From the NCBI GenBank assembly GCA_003221895.1, contig QHUJ01000114.1, positions 1 through 64,000 on the forward strand: 64,000 bases of DNA, given 5' to 3'. The stretch comes from Gemmatimonadota bacterium (GTDB lineage Bacteria; Gemmatimonadota; Gemmatimonadetes; Gemmatimonadales; GWC2-71-9). The first letter of the stretch is position 1. The number at the start of each line of letters is the position of its first letter. A model generated the notes under the pieces. That model was not told where the DNA came from and searched no databases. It saw nothing but the letters and a program-made list of their open reading frames with translations. Of this stretch, positions 19,038-29,164 are shown piece by piece. Made by a program: the position numbers and the translations under genes.

Positions 19038-20736
19038 GGCGCTGCCGCTCCTCCAGGCCGCGGCGGATACGGCCGGCGCCTACCGCGACTTCCCGGTCAT
19101 CGGCAGCCGTGCCGCGGTCTGGATCGCCGCGGAGATCCACCTTATGTTCGCGGCCTTCGTCCTCGGCGTGCCGATCTTCGCGGTGGTCGCCGAGGCGATC
19201 GGCATTTTCGGCAAGGACCAGCGCTACGACCGGCTCGCGAAGGAGTTCACGCGACTCCTGCTGATCGCCTACAGCGCGACGGCGATCTGGGGCGCTGTCC
19301 TCGTCTTCCTGCTCTCGACGCTCTATCCCCGGTTCTGGGCCTACCTGACGGCGATCTTCGGGACATCGATGTGGGTGTACGTCTCGATCTTCTTCCTCGA
19401 GTCCTTCACGCTGTACCTGTATTACTACGGCTGGGACCGCTGGAAATACGGGCGCTCCAAGATCGTCCACCTCGGGCTGGGAATTCTGCTGAACATCTGG
19501 GGCACGACGGTGATGTTCATCGCCGACTCGTGGCTCACCTACATGATGACGCCGCCGCGCGACATCACCCCCGAGACGTCACCCACCAGCATCAAACTGT
19601 GGCACGCGATCCTGAACCACACCTGGATGCCGATCAACATTCACCGGCTCATCGGCAACGTGGTGTTCGGCGGTGCGATCGTCGGCGCGTACGCCAGCTA
19701 TCGCTTCCTCGCGTCGAAGACCGACGAGGAGCGTGCGCACTACGACTGGATGGGCTACGTCGGCAACTTCATCGCGATTTCCGCGCTGATCGTCCTGCCG
19801 TTCGCCGGCTACTGGTTGGGCCGCGAGATCTATCAGTACGATCAGTCGATGGGCATCACGATGATGGGCGGCTTCATGAGCTGGTTGTGGGTGATCCAGG
19901 CGTTTCTCATCGCCGTTCTCTTCCTCACGGGGAACTACTATCTCTGGATCGGAATGGGTCGCATTCCGGGTGCGGAACGCTACCAGCCGTACACGAAGTG
20001 GCTGCTTCTCATTCTTGTGCTGGGCGCGCTCGTGTGGGGGACGCCGCACACCATGATCGCTGATTCGCGCGAGCTGGCGGCGATGGGCGGGTCGCATCAC
20101 CCGCTGCTCGGCGCGCTCGGCGTCATGAGCGCGAAAAACACCGCCGTCAACCTCATGATCCTGGCCACGTTTCTTTCCTTTTTGCTGTACCGGCGCGCGA
20201 ACATCCGTCCGGTCGTGCCGTGGGCAAAGACCGGTACGCGCATACAGGCCGCCATGTTCGTGATTGCGGCGGCGATCGTACTGTTCTTCGGCATCCGCGG
20301 CTATTTCGTCGAGGCCATCGTTCGCATCGGCTACTCGGTCTACCAAGTCGGCGCGGTGCTCGCCTGTATCGTGTTCGTCACGGCGATCGACGTGCTCATG
20401 GCACGCGGCGCCCAGTCGCTCGGCGCGATCCAGTGGGGCAAGATGCCGCCACGCTCGCAGTACGCGCTGTTCATTCTCGCCGTCACGTTCACATGGCTGA
20501 TGGGCCTGATGGGATTCGCGCGCAGCGGCATCCGTCAGCATTGGCATGTGTGGCAGGTCATGCAGGATACGACGCCGTACGCCGCGACGCCGGCCCTGGG
20601 CTATGCCGCGATCATGATCAGCACCTGCGTGTTGATCTTCCTGTCGCTCGTGGGCTTCATCTTCTGGCTTGGCGGGCTCGCCGAGAAATCGACGTTCGTC
20701 CCGTCCACGGTGGAGGCGCCGCATGTGGGCCACTAA
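19030..20736 (+). CDS. Cytochrome bd ubiquinol oxidase subunit I-like (CydA-like) protein
   Basis: Polytopic 568 aa; AEIHLMFAAFVLGVPIFAVVAEAIG, LNHTWMPINIHRLIGNVVFGGAI; no cydB follows. Confidence 0.82.
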   Translation: MTEALPLLQAAADTAGAYRDFPVIGSRAAVWIAAEIHLMFAAFVLGVPIFAVVAEAIGIFGKDQRYDRLAKEFTRLLLIAYSATAIWGAVLVFLLSTLYPRFWAYLTAIFGTSMWVYVSIFFLESFTLYLYYYGWDRWKYGRSKIVHLGLGILLNIWGTTVMFIADSWLTYMMTPPRDITPETSPTSIKLWHAILNHTWMPINIHRLIGNVVFGGAIVGAYASYRFLASKTDEERAHYDWMGYVGNFIAISALIVLPFAGYWLGREIYQYDQSMGITMMGGFMSWLWVIQAFLIAVLFLTGNYYLWIGMGRIPGAERYQPYTKWLLLILVLGALVWGTPHTMIADSRELAAMGGSHHPLLGALGVMSAKNTAVNLMILATFLSFLLYRRANIRPVVPWAKTGTRIQAAMFVIAAAIVLFFGIRGYFVEAIVRIGYSVYQVGAVLACIVFVTAIDVLMARGAQSLGAIQWGKMPPRSQYALFILAVTFTWLMGLMGFARSGIRQHWHVWQVMQDTTPYAATPALGYAAIMISTCVLIFLSLVGFIFWLGGLAEKSTFVPSTVEAPHVGH

Positions 20737-21523
20737 CCTGCGAATCATCGGCATCGTGGTCGGCACGCTCGCGCTGTATACGCTGATCGCGAACAAGATC
20801 CCGCAGGTGCAGTCCGAGGTACCGCATGCCCTGACCCTCGGCGCGAACGTCACGCCGGAGCAACTCGTCGGTGCCGGCGACCAGCTGTATCACGGGGCTG
20901 GCGGTTGCACCGCGTGCCACGGTCTCGGCACGCGCGCGCCCAACCTGCTCACCGACGAAAAGGGGCAGGGACCCGTCGGTGCGCGCTGCGGCAAGCGCGA
21001 GCCCGGCAAAGACTGCAAGGCCTATCTGTACGAGTCGCTCACCAGTCCCCGCGCCTTCGTCGTGTCCGGCTATGAGCCGATCATGCCCGAGATGGCGCGC
21101 ATTCTCTCGCCGCAACAGATCTGGGCGCTCGTTGCGTTTCTCGAGTCGAACGGTGGAACGGTCGACGTAACCGCCTCGGACATCCCGCCAGCATCCGGCT
21201 CTGCCGCCCCTGCCGCCGGTGGTGGCGCGGGGGGAGCGCCAGGGATTGCTGGCGGATCGACCGATCCCATGACCATCATCCGCGGCGCCGGCTGCACCGC
21301 TTGTCACAAGATCAACGGCGAGGGCGGCGCCATCGGGCCCGACCTGACGCACGTCGGCTCGCGGTTATCGACCAACCTGATTCGCGAGTCGATCCTGCTG
21401 CCCGACGCCAAGACGGCGAAAGGCTACGAGAAGTTCAAAGGCGTGATGCCCAAGACGTTCGGCAATCAGCTGACCGCCGCGCAGCTCGAGTCGCTCGTCG
21501 AATTCCTGTCGAGTCACAAATGA
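20723..21523 (+). CDS. Membrane-anchored di-heme c-type cytochrome
   Basis: N-terminal TM; two CxxCH motifs (CTACHGLG, CTACHKING); 14-nt overlap with upstream gene. Confidence 0.93.
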   Translation: MWATNLRIIGIVVGTLALYTLIANKIPQVQSEVPHALTLGANVTPEQLVGAGDQLYHGAGGCTACHGLGTRAPNLLTDEKGQGPVGARCGKREPGKDCKAYLYESLTSPRAFVVSGYEPIMPEMARILSPQQIWALVAFLESNGGTVDVTASDIPPASGSAAPAAGGGAGGAPGIAGGSTDPMTIIRGAGCTACHKINGEGGAIGPDLTHVGSRLSTNLIRESILLPDAKTAKGYEKFKGVMPKTFGNQLTAAQLESLVEFLSSHK

Positions 21524-22299
21524 GATCGTACCTGCGCCACCCGTTCTGGCAGGCCGTCGGGCTGATGGTGATCGCGTACATCCTCATTGTGTTCATCATC
21601 CCGGCGCTGCCCGGCAGCGCCGTCGTACCCAAGAGCGTCGTCCTGCAATACATGGCGACTGTGCTGGTCGGCGTGTTGATCTGGGTGAGCGACGACGAGG
21701 CGCGCTGGACCACGTTCAAGGAGCCCCTGCACGATGTGCTCGTGCAGCCGCGGCTCAAGGTGATCCGCACTGCCGTGCTCGCGGCTGTGACCCTGATGGT
21801 CGGCTGCATCACCTACGGCCAGGTGAAGGCCAGCGTCGCGGCGCCGCCCAACCTCCGCTCGATCCATCCCGCGCCGCCGTCACAGATCACGTTCCGCGGC
21901 AAGACGATCACGCTGGTCGGACTCGACAACCCGCTCCGCCGCTCTGGTGACATGGCGGCGCACCTCGCCGTCGGCCACCGGATCTACTATGAGAATTGTG
22001 TGCCCTGCCACGGCGATCATCTCGACGGCCAGGGCCATTACGCGTCCGGCTTGAATCCGCTGCCGGCCAACTTCCAGGACAACGGCACGATCGCGCAGCT
22101 CACGGAGAGCTTCGTGTTTTGGCGCGTCGCGAAGGGCGGCCCGGGGCTGCCGCGCGAAGGGACGCCGTGGAACTCGGCCATGCCGGCGTGGGAAGACTTC
22201 CTGACGGAAGACGAAATCTGGTCGGTGGTGCTGTTTCTGTATGAACAGACTGGTTGGAAGCCGAGGACGTGGGAAGTGAGTGCGGGGGGAAGCAAGTGA
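21520..22299 (+). CDS. Membrane-anchored mono-heme c-type cytochrome
   Basis: Three N-terminal TM helices; CVPCHGDHLDGQG; ATGA overlap. Confidence 0.92.
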   Translation: MRSYLRHPFWQAVGLMVIAYILIVFIIPALPGSAVVPKSVVLQYMATVLVGVLIWVSDDEARWTTFKEPLHDVLVQPRLKVIRTAVLAAVTLMVGCITYGQVKASVAAPPNLRSIHPAPPSQITFRGKTITLVGLDNPLRRSGDMAAHLAVGHRIYYENCVPCHGDHLDGQGHYASGLNPLPANFQDNGTIAQLTESFVFWRVAKGGPGLPREGTPWNSAMPAWEDFLTEDEIWSVVLFLYEQTGWKPRTWEVSAGGSK

Positions 22300-23831
22300 T
22301 CCACGCACTTCTTCTGATGGCGCTGGTCGCCACCCAGGATACGTCGGCTGGCAAACAGGTCTACACGAAGTGGTGCGCCGGCTGCCACGGCGATAACGGC
22401 GCCGGCGACGGGCCGGCCGCCCGGCACATGATTCCGCCCCCGCGTGATTTCACGGGCGCCGTCTATCAGATTCGCTCGACCGCGAACGGCCAACTCCCGA
22501 CCGACGCCGATCTCCTTCGCTCTATAGATGAAGGGCTGCCGGGCACGGCCATGCCGGGATGGAAAAACAGGCTGTCCGATCGGCAGCGGCGCGATGTACT
22601 GGCGTACATCAAGACGTTCTCGACGTTCTTCGCCGATACGACGCAGCGCCCGCAGGTGCTCGAATTCGGCAAGGAGCCGGGCGGCGGTACGGGTGCGGAG
22701 GCATTGCGGGTGGGGCGGCAGTTCTACGACTCCATCGGCTGTCGCAAATGCCACGGCGATCAGGGCCGGGGCGACGGGCCATCAGCCCCAACGCTCAAAG
22801 ACGACGCCGGCCATCCCATTTTCGCCGCGAACCTACATGAGAACTGGCGCTTCAACGGCGGTCCAACGACGACCGACATCTATCACCGGCTCCGCACCGG
22901 CCTCGACGGCACGCCGATGCCGTCATTCAGCGATCTGATCGATCAGAAGTTCCTCACCGAAACGGAGCTGTGGCGCTTGGCCGAGTATGTCCGCAGCCTC
23001 TCGCCCGGCGAGCCGCCGGTGGTGCGTGACGTGATTCACGCGCCGCTCGTCACGCGAGTGCTGCCGAGGGCTCCGGATGATTCCGCCTGGAATGCCGTCG
23101 ATACCTACTGGTTCCCGCTCGTCGGCCAGGTGATTCACAAGAACCGGTGGTTCGCGCCTGCCGTCACCGGCGTGTGGGTGAAGGCCGTGCACACCAGGGA
23201 CTCGATCGCCCTGCGCGTGACGTGGGACGATCGTTCGGCGAGTCCGGACTCTGCCTGGCTCGGACACCTGGGACGCGTCCTCGCCACCGTGCAGAGCGAT
23301 GACTCCACTCGTGAGCAGCCGGCGCTCTGGCCTGATCAGATGGTGGTAGAGTTTCCCGTGACGATTCCTACCGGGATGGAACGCCCGTACTTCCTGATGG
23401 GCAGTTCCAGCGGCCCCGTTTATCAATGGCGCTGGACCAGCGCATCACGCAGTGCCGCGGTGGCAGGGCTGGCGCGGGGCATCGAGCGGTTCGATTCGTT
23501 GCCGCGCGGCGGGGTAGGAGCTCGGGCGGTCTACGACCACGGGCAGTGGCGCGTCGTCTTCACACGCGCACTTGCTTCGCTCGACACGGCGAGCCAGCTT
23601 CCGTTCCGGAGCGGCCGGGCAATCCCCGTGGCATTCTTCGCGTTGGATGGGTCTAACGGAGAGCACGGTACGCGCATGGCCGTCAGCACGTGGTATTTCC
23701 TCGCCCTCGACGAACCGGTGCCGGCCCGGGTGTTCATCTCGCCGGTGCTCGCCATGCTCCTGACGCTCGGGTTGGGCATGCTGGTCGTATGGCGGGCGCA
23801 GCAGAAGACTTCATACCGGAGGCAGCAATGA
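22296..23831 (+). CDS. Di-heme cytochrome c fused to ethylbenzene dehydrogenase-like (EB_dh) heme-binding domain
   Basis: CAGCHGDNGAGDG and CRKCHGDQGRGDG, then AVDTYWFPLVGQVIHK...VWVKAVHTRDSIALRVTWDDRSASPDSA; C-terminal TM. Confidence 0.85.
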   Translation: MIHALLLMALVATQDTSAGKQVYTKWCAGCHGDNGAGDGPAARHMIPPPRDFTGAVYQIRSTANGQLPTDADLLRSIDEGLPGTAMPGWKNRLSDRQRRDVLAYIKTFSTFFADTTQRPQVLEFGKEPGGGTGAEALRVGRQFYDSIGCRKCHGDQGRGDGPSAPTLKDDAGHPIFAANLHENWRFNGGPTTTDIYHRLRTGLDGTPMPSFSDLIDQKFLTETELWRLAEYVRSLSPGEPPVVRDVIHAPLVTRVLPRAPDDSAWNAVDTYWFPLVGQVIHKNRWFAPAVTGVWVKAVHTRDSIALRVTWDDRSASPDSAWLGHLGRVLATVQSDDSTREQPALWPDQMVVEFPVTIPTGMERPYFLMGSSSGPVYQWRWTSASRSAAVAGLARGIERFDSLPRGGVGARAVYDHGQWRVVFTRALASLDTASQLPFRSGRAIPVAFFALDGSNGEHGTRMAVSTWYFLALDEPVPARVFISPVLAMLLTLGLGMLVVWRAQQKTSYRRQQ

Positions 23832-24610
23832 ACGGCAGAATCTTGAGCGTGGTGGGCGGAATGTTTCTGCTCACCGTGTGCAGCAAGGGAGATCAGGGAA
23901 ACGCCGCGGCAGCGCCTGCCGCTCCACCCGCGCCAGCCGCTCCGGCGACGAGCGACCCGTCAGCTGATGGTGGGACCATTACGGGCAAGATCAAATTCAC
24001 GGGCACTGCGGCGAAGAATCCCACGATCGACATGAGTGAAGAGGCAGCGTGCAAGGCGAAGTATCCGTCACCGCCGACCGAGGAGGTCGTCGTGGCGGGT
24101 GCCGCCAACGCCCTGGCGAATGTGTTCGTGTACGTGAGCGCCGGGCTGCCCGCCAACGCGAAGTATCAGGCGCCGTCCACAGCCGTCGTGCTCGATCAGA
24201 ACGGCTGCCGCTATCATCCCCACGTGTTGGGGATCATGGTGGGACAGAACCTCGAGATCAAAAACTCCGATCCCCTCCTGCACAACATCAAAGCGATCGC
24301 GAAGAAGAATCGCGGCTTCAACGTCAGCCAGCCCAACGCCGGCATGACGCGCGACGTGACCTTCTCGGCGCCGGAGGTGATGGTCAATCTCGAGTGCAAC
24401 GTGCACGGCTGGATGCATGCCTACGCCGGTGTGCGGCCTGATCCCTTCTTCGCCGTGAGCGGTGCGGACGGCAGCTTCTCGATCAAGGGCCTGCCGCCGG
24501 GGACGTACACCGTCGAAGCGTGGCATGAGAGGTTCGGCACCCAGACCGCGACGGTGACGATCGCGGGAACCGAGAGCAAAACGGCCAACTTTACTTTCGC
24601 CGCGCACTAA
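23828..24610 (+). CDS. Secreted cupredoxin-like/carboxypeptidase-regulatory-like protein
   Basis: Lipobox-like FLLTVCSKG; LLHNIKA...ECNVHGWMHAY (His/Cys/His/Met ligand pattern); GSFSIKGLPPGTYTVEAWHE. Confidence 0.78.
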   Translation: MNGRILSVVGGMFLLTVCSKGDQGNAAAAPAAPPAPAAPATSDPSADGGTITGKIKFTGTAAKNPTIDMSEEAACKAKYPSPPTEEVVVAGAANALANVFVYVSAGLPANAKYQAPSTAVVLDQNGCRYHPHVLGIMVGQNLEIKNSDPLLHNIKAIAKKNRGFNVSQPNAGMTRDVTFSAPEVMVNLECNVHGWMHAYAGVRPDPFFAVSGADGSFSIKGLPPGTYTVEAWHERFGTQTATVTIAGTESKTANFTFAAH

Positions 24611-24636
24611 GCCGCGCGGAGAGGGGGAGGGACTCG

Positions 24637-25326
24637 ATGCGTTGGTGGCTGCCCGACGCTGGATCGACGTTCGCCGGTCCGATCGACACGATGTTTCTGG
24701 CGATTCTCATCCTTACGGGAATCGCGCTCGTGCTCGTGGAGGTCGGAGTGGTGACGTTCGTCATTCGCTACCGCGCCCGGCCGGGACGGAAAGCGTTCTA
24801 CACCCACGGCTCGACGCGCGCCGAAGTCATCTGGACGGCGATCCCCGCCGTCACGATGGTCGCGCTCGGACTGGTCAGCAATCACTACTGGGTGTTGATC
24901 AAGGACAAGAAGAGCGTGCCCCCGAACGCCTATCACATCGGCGTGCACGCCAAGCAGTTCGAGTGGCAGATCACCTACCCGGGACCGGATGGGAAGCTCG
25001 GAACGTCGGACGACTTCACAGTCCGCAATCAGCTGCACGTGCCGGTGAATGAGCCGGTGGCGGCCGAGCTGAGCTCCGAAGACGTGATCCACTCGTTCTT
25101 CGTGCCCGAGTGGCGCTTGAAACAGGATGCTGTCCCGGGCATGCACATCATCGCCTGGTTCCAGGCGACCAAGACCGGCGAGTTCGAGCTCGGCTGCGCC
25201 GAGCTGTGCGGGATGGGGCACTACAAAATGCGGGCGCGGGTGTTCGTCCATACGCCCGAGGAGTTCAAGGCCTGGTTGACACAACAAGCCGCCGCACAGG
25301 GCGCGGGGGGGGGGGGCTCCGAATGA
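24637..25326 (+). CDS. coxB: Cytochrome c oxidase subunit II
   Basis: CuA site CAELCGMGHYKM; VIWTAIPAVTMV; SSEDVIHSFFVPEWRLKQDAVPG. Confidence 0.97.
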   Translation: MRWWLPDAGSTFAGPIDTMFLAILILTGIALVLVEVGVVTFVIRYRARPGRKAFYTHGSTRAEVIWTAIPAVTMVALGLVSNHYWVLIKDKKSVPPNAYHIGVHAKQFEWQITYPGPDGKLGTSDDFTVRNQLHVPVNEPVAAELSSEDVIHSFFVPEWRLKQDAVPGMHIIAWFQATKTGEFELGCAELCGMGHYKMRARVFVHTPEEFKAWLTQQAAAQGAGGGGSE

Positions 25327-27101
25327 CCTCAGTCGCGCATAAGACCGCAGAGACTCACGACGCCCATCATGCGCCCATGAGCTTCTGGCGCAAATACATC
25401 TTCTCGACCGATCACAAGATCATCGGCATTCAGTTCCTGTTCGTCAGTCTGTTTTTCCTGCTCGTGGGCGGGCTCCTGGCGATGCAGATCCGCTGGCAGC
25501 TCGGCTTCCCGGGCAAGCCCATGCCGGGAGGCGGGATCCTGCCCGAGTCGATGGCGGCCGGTGGCGTGATTTTGCCCGAGTACTACGTCCAGCTGGTATC
25601 GATGCACGGCACATTCATGGTGTTCTTCGCCATCATGCCGCTGCTCGTCGGCGTGTACGCCAATTTCCTGATTCCACTGAAGCTCGGCGCGCACGACATG
25701 GCGTTCCCGCGCATCAACATGGCCTCGTTCTGGCTGGCGCTGCTCGCGGGACTGATCATGACCACGAGCTTCTTCGTGCCGAACGGCCCGATCCGCTCGG
25801 GGTGGACGAACTACGCGCCGCTGGCGGCGCGGCCCGATCTGTCGGGCGTCACGGTCGGGCAGATGCTTTGGTGCGTTTCGATCGTGGTGCTGGGACTCTC
25901 GTCGGTGATGGGATCGTTGAACTACATCACGACGGTGATCAACCACCGGGCGCCCGGCATGACCTGGTTCCGCATGCCGCTGTCCGTGTGGGCGCTCTTC
26001 ATCACGGCGATCCTCGGCGTGCTCGCGCTGCCGGTACTGCAGGGCGCGGCGATCATGCTGCTGTTCGACAACGTCCTCGGCACACACTTCTTCGATCCGG
26101 TGGCGGGCGGCCAGGCCCTGCTGTGGCAGCACCTCTTCTGGTTCTTCGGGCACCCCGAGGTCTACATCCTGATCCTGCCGGCGATGGGTATGGTGTCCGA
26201 CATCATCGCCAACGGCAGCCGCAAGCCGATCTTCGGCTACCACTCGATGGTGTTCGCCATCATCGGGATCGCGTTCCTCGGCTGGATCGTGTGGGGCCAC
26301 CACATGTTCATGAGCGGCATGAACCCGACGCTCGGGTCGACGTTCATGGTGTCGACGCTGCTCATCGCGGTGCCGTCGGCCGTGAAGGTGTTCAACTGGC
26401 TCGGCACGATGTGGCGCGGCAACCTGCACCTCCACGTGCCGATGCTCAACGCGATCGGGTTCGTGTCGATGTTCACGATCGGCGGCCTGTCGGGCATCTT
26501 CATGGCGGCGACGCCGGTGGACATTCCGATCCACGACACCCAGTTCATTGTGGCGCACATCCACTACGTGCTGTTCGGCGGATCGCTGTTCGCCCTGTTC
26601 GCGGCGATCCCCTACTGGTATCCCAAGATGTTCGGCCGGATGATGCACGAAGGGATCGGCAAGCTCCACTTCTGGCTCACGTTCATCTTCTACAATCTGA
26701 CGTTCTTCCCGATGCACATCATCGGGATGGGCGGACAGATGCGGCGCATCTACGATCCCACGGTCTACGATTTCCTGAAGCCGCAGCAGCCGCTCAACGT
26801 GTTCATTTCCTACGCCGCGTTCGCGCTGTTCACGGTCCAGGCGCTGTTCGTGTTCAACTTCCTGTGGAGCCTCAAGTTCGGCAAAAAGGCGCCGCAGAAT
26901 CCGTGGAACGACAACGGCATGGAGTGGTCGCTGCCGAATCCTGCGCCGCACGGCAATTGGGAGCGCACCCCCAACGTGTATCGCGGCCCGTACGAGTTCA
27001 GCTCCCCGGAGGCCGGCGACAAAGACTTCCTGCCGCAATTCGTGAAGCTGCCCACTGACCGCGATCCGGTGCCGGCCCCCGTGCCGGCCGCCGGGCACTG
27101 A
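25323..27101 (+). CDS. coxA: Cytochrome c oxidase subunit I
   Basis: STDHKIIGIQF, WQHLFWFFGHPEVYILILPAMGMVSDI, HHMFMSGMNP, HDTQFIVAHIHYVLFGGS. Confidence 0.99.
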   Translation: MTSVAHKTAETHDAHHAPMSFWRKYIFSTDHKIIGIQFLFVSLFFLLVGGLLAMQIRWQLGFPGKPMPGGGILPESMAAGGVILPEYYVQLVSMHGTFMVFFAIMPLLVGVYANFLIPLKLGAHDMAFPRINMASFWLALLAGLIMTTSFFVPNGPIRSGWTNYAPLAARPDLSGVTVGQMLWCVSIVVLGLSSVMGSLNYITTVINHRAPGMTWFRMPLSVWALFITAILGVLALPVLQGAAIMLLFDNVLGTHFFDPVAGGQALLWQHLFWFFGHPEVYILILPAMGMVSDIIANGSRKPIFGYHSMVFAIIGIAFLGWIVWGHHMFMSGMNPTLGSTFMVSTLLIAVPSAVKVFNWLGTMWRGNLHLHVPMLNAIGFVSMFTIGGLSGIFMAATPVDIPIHDTQFIVAHIHYVLFGGSLFALFAAIPYWYPKMFGRMMHEGIGKLHFWLTFIFYNLTFFPMHIIGMGGQMRRIYDPTVYDFLKPQQPLNVFISYAAFALFTVQALFVFNFLWSLKFGKKAPQNPWNDNGMEWSLPNPAPHGNWERTPNVYRGPYEFSSPEAGDKDFLPQFVKLPTDRDPVPAPVPAAGH

Positions 27102-27114
27102 CCGGGAGAGTGCG

Positions 27115-27837
<723 letters not shown>

Positions 27838-27847
27838 GGCCCAGTTC

Positions 27848-28144
27848 ATGACGGCAACGAGCTCACAACCCAGCGAGACCCACAAGCGGCCGAACTACCT
27901 GCTGATTTGGCTGTATCTGTTTATCCTCACGGTCGCCGAGGTGTCGCTGGCATTCGAGCTGCCGCTGTCGCGCAACCTCAAGCTGTTGTTGCTGCTGTTC
28001 CTCGCGATATGGAAGGCGCTCCTCGTGGCGCTGTACTTCATGCATCTCAAATTCGAGCGCTGGCGGTTGCGGGTGATTTTCATCATCCCGATCCCGCTGG
28101 CGATCATTCTCGTGAGCGCTGTGATCATGGAGCACGTACGGTAG
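27848..28144 (+). CDS. Cytochrome c oxidase subunit IV family protein
   Basis: LFLAIWKALLVALYFMHLKFERWRLRVIF between coxC and ctaB. Confidence 0.92.
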   Translation: MTATSSQPSETHKRPNYLLIWLYLFILTVAEVSLAFELPLSRNLKLLLLLFLAIWKALLVALYFMHLKFERWRLRVIFIIPIPLAIILVSAVIMEHVR

Positions 28145-28146
28145 CG

Positions 28147-28989
28147 TTGCTCGAGCTGACGAAGCCGCGCATCACGCAGCTGGTCCTGCTCACGGCCGCC
28201 GCGGGATTCTACCTTGGCGCGCGCGATCACGTGAATCTGGCGCTGCTCGTCAACACGCTGATCGGGACCGCGCTCGTCGCGGGCGGGACCAACGCCTGGA
28301 ACCAGATCCGCGAGCGTGACGTCGATGCGCGGATGGTCCGCACGCGGCGCCGGCCGTTGCCGTCGGGCCGCCTCACCACGGCTGCCGCCATCTGGTTCGC
28401 GACGGCGATCACCGTTGTGGGTGTCGGCTATCTCGCAGTGATGGTGAATCTGCTGACGGCGCTGCTCGCGGCGCTGACCTTCGCGAGCTACGTGCTGCTG
28501 TACACGCCGCTCAAGCGGAAGACCTCGCTCAACACGCTCGTGGGCGCCGTCCCTGGCGCGCTGCCGATCGTCGGTGGCTGGACCGCCGCCGGCGGCAGTC
28601 TCGGCGTGGCGGTGGTCGCGTTGTTCTGGATCCTGTTCTTGTGGCAGCTGCCGCACTTCCTCGCGCTCGCCTGGTTGTACCGCGACGATTACCGCGCGAG
28701 CGGCCTGCGGATGCTGAGTCTTGCGGATGAGGATGGGCGCGACACCGGCCGCATGGCGCTGCTGTACGCCGTTGCGCTCTTGCCCATCAGCCTCGTTCCC
28801 ACGCTGGTCGGCGTGACCGGCGCCTGGTACTTCTACGGCGCGCTGGTCCTCGGCCTCGGCTACGTTGCCGCGGGTACCGGATTGCTCTTCGCCGCGACAC
28901 CGGCGCGCGCGTGGCGCCTCTTTTTCGTCTCGATCCTGTACCTGCCGGCCTTGTTGACACTGATGGTGCTCGACAAGGTCGCGGCGTAA
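28147..28989 (+). CDS. ctaB: Protoheme IX farnesyltransferase (probable TTG start)
   Basis: LTKPRITQLVLLTAAAGF, NAWNQIRERDVDARMVRTRRRPLPSG, LALAWLYRDDYRASGLRML. Confidence 0.94.
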   Translation: MLELTKPRITQLVLLTAAAGFYLGARDHVNLALLVNTLIGTALVAGGTNAWNQIRERDVDARMVRTRRRPLPSGRLTTAAAIWFATAITVVGVGYLAVMVNLLTALLAALTFASYVLLYTPLKRKTSLNTLVGAVPGALPIVGGWTAAGGSLGVAVVALFWILFLWQLPHFLALAWLYRDDYRASGLRMLSLADEDGRDTGRMALLYAVALLPISLVPTLVGVTGAWYFYGALVLGLGYVAAGTGLLFAATPARAWRLFFVSILYLPALLTLMVLDKVAA

Positions 28990-28996
28990 CGACACC

Positions 28997-29164
28997 ATGA
29001 TTTCGTTCCATCGTGTCCTGATCACCACCGGCATCGTGTTCTGCGCCGGCTTCGCCATCTGGGCTCTCTTGCGTGGCCAGATGGTATTGGGCATCGCCTT
29101 CGGGGTGTTGGGAGCCGGGCTGACGTACTACCTGCGCCATCTGCAACGGTTCATCGGCCGATGA
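28997..29164 (+). CDS. 55-aa membrane protein MISFHRVLITTGIVFCAGFAIWALLRGQMVLGIAFGVLGAGLTYYLRHLQRFIGR
   Basis: Hand translation; absent from ORF track; two hydrophobic helices; coupled to next ORF by ATGA. Confidence 0.65.
   Translation: MISFHRVLITTGIVFCAGFAIWALLRGQMVLGIAFGVLGAGLTYYLRHLQRFIGR

Noticed and set aside
25329-27098. 589-aa minus-strand ORF
   Set aside because: Exact antisense of coxA; His/Arg/Glu-rich low-complexity translation typical of shadow ORFs in GC-rich DNA
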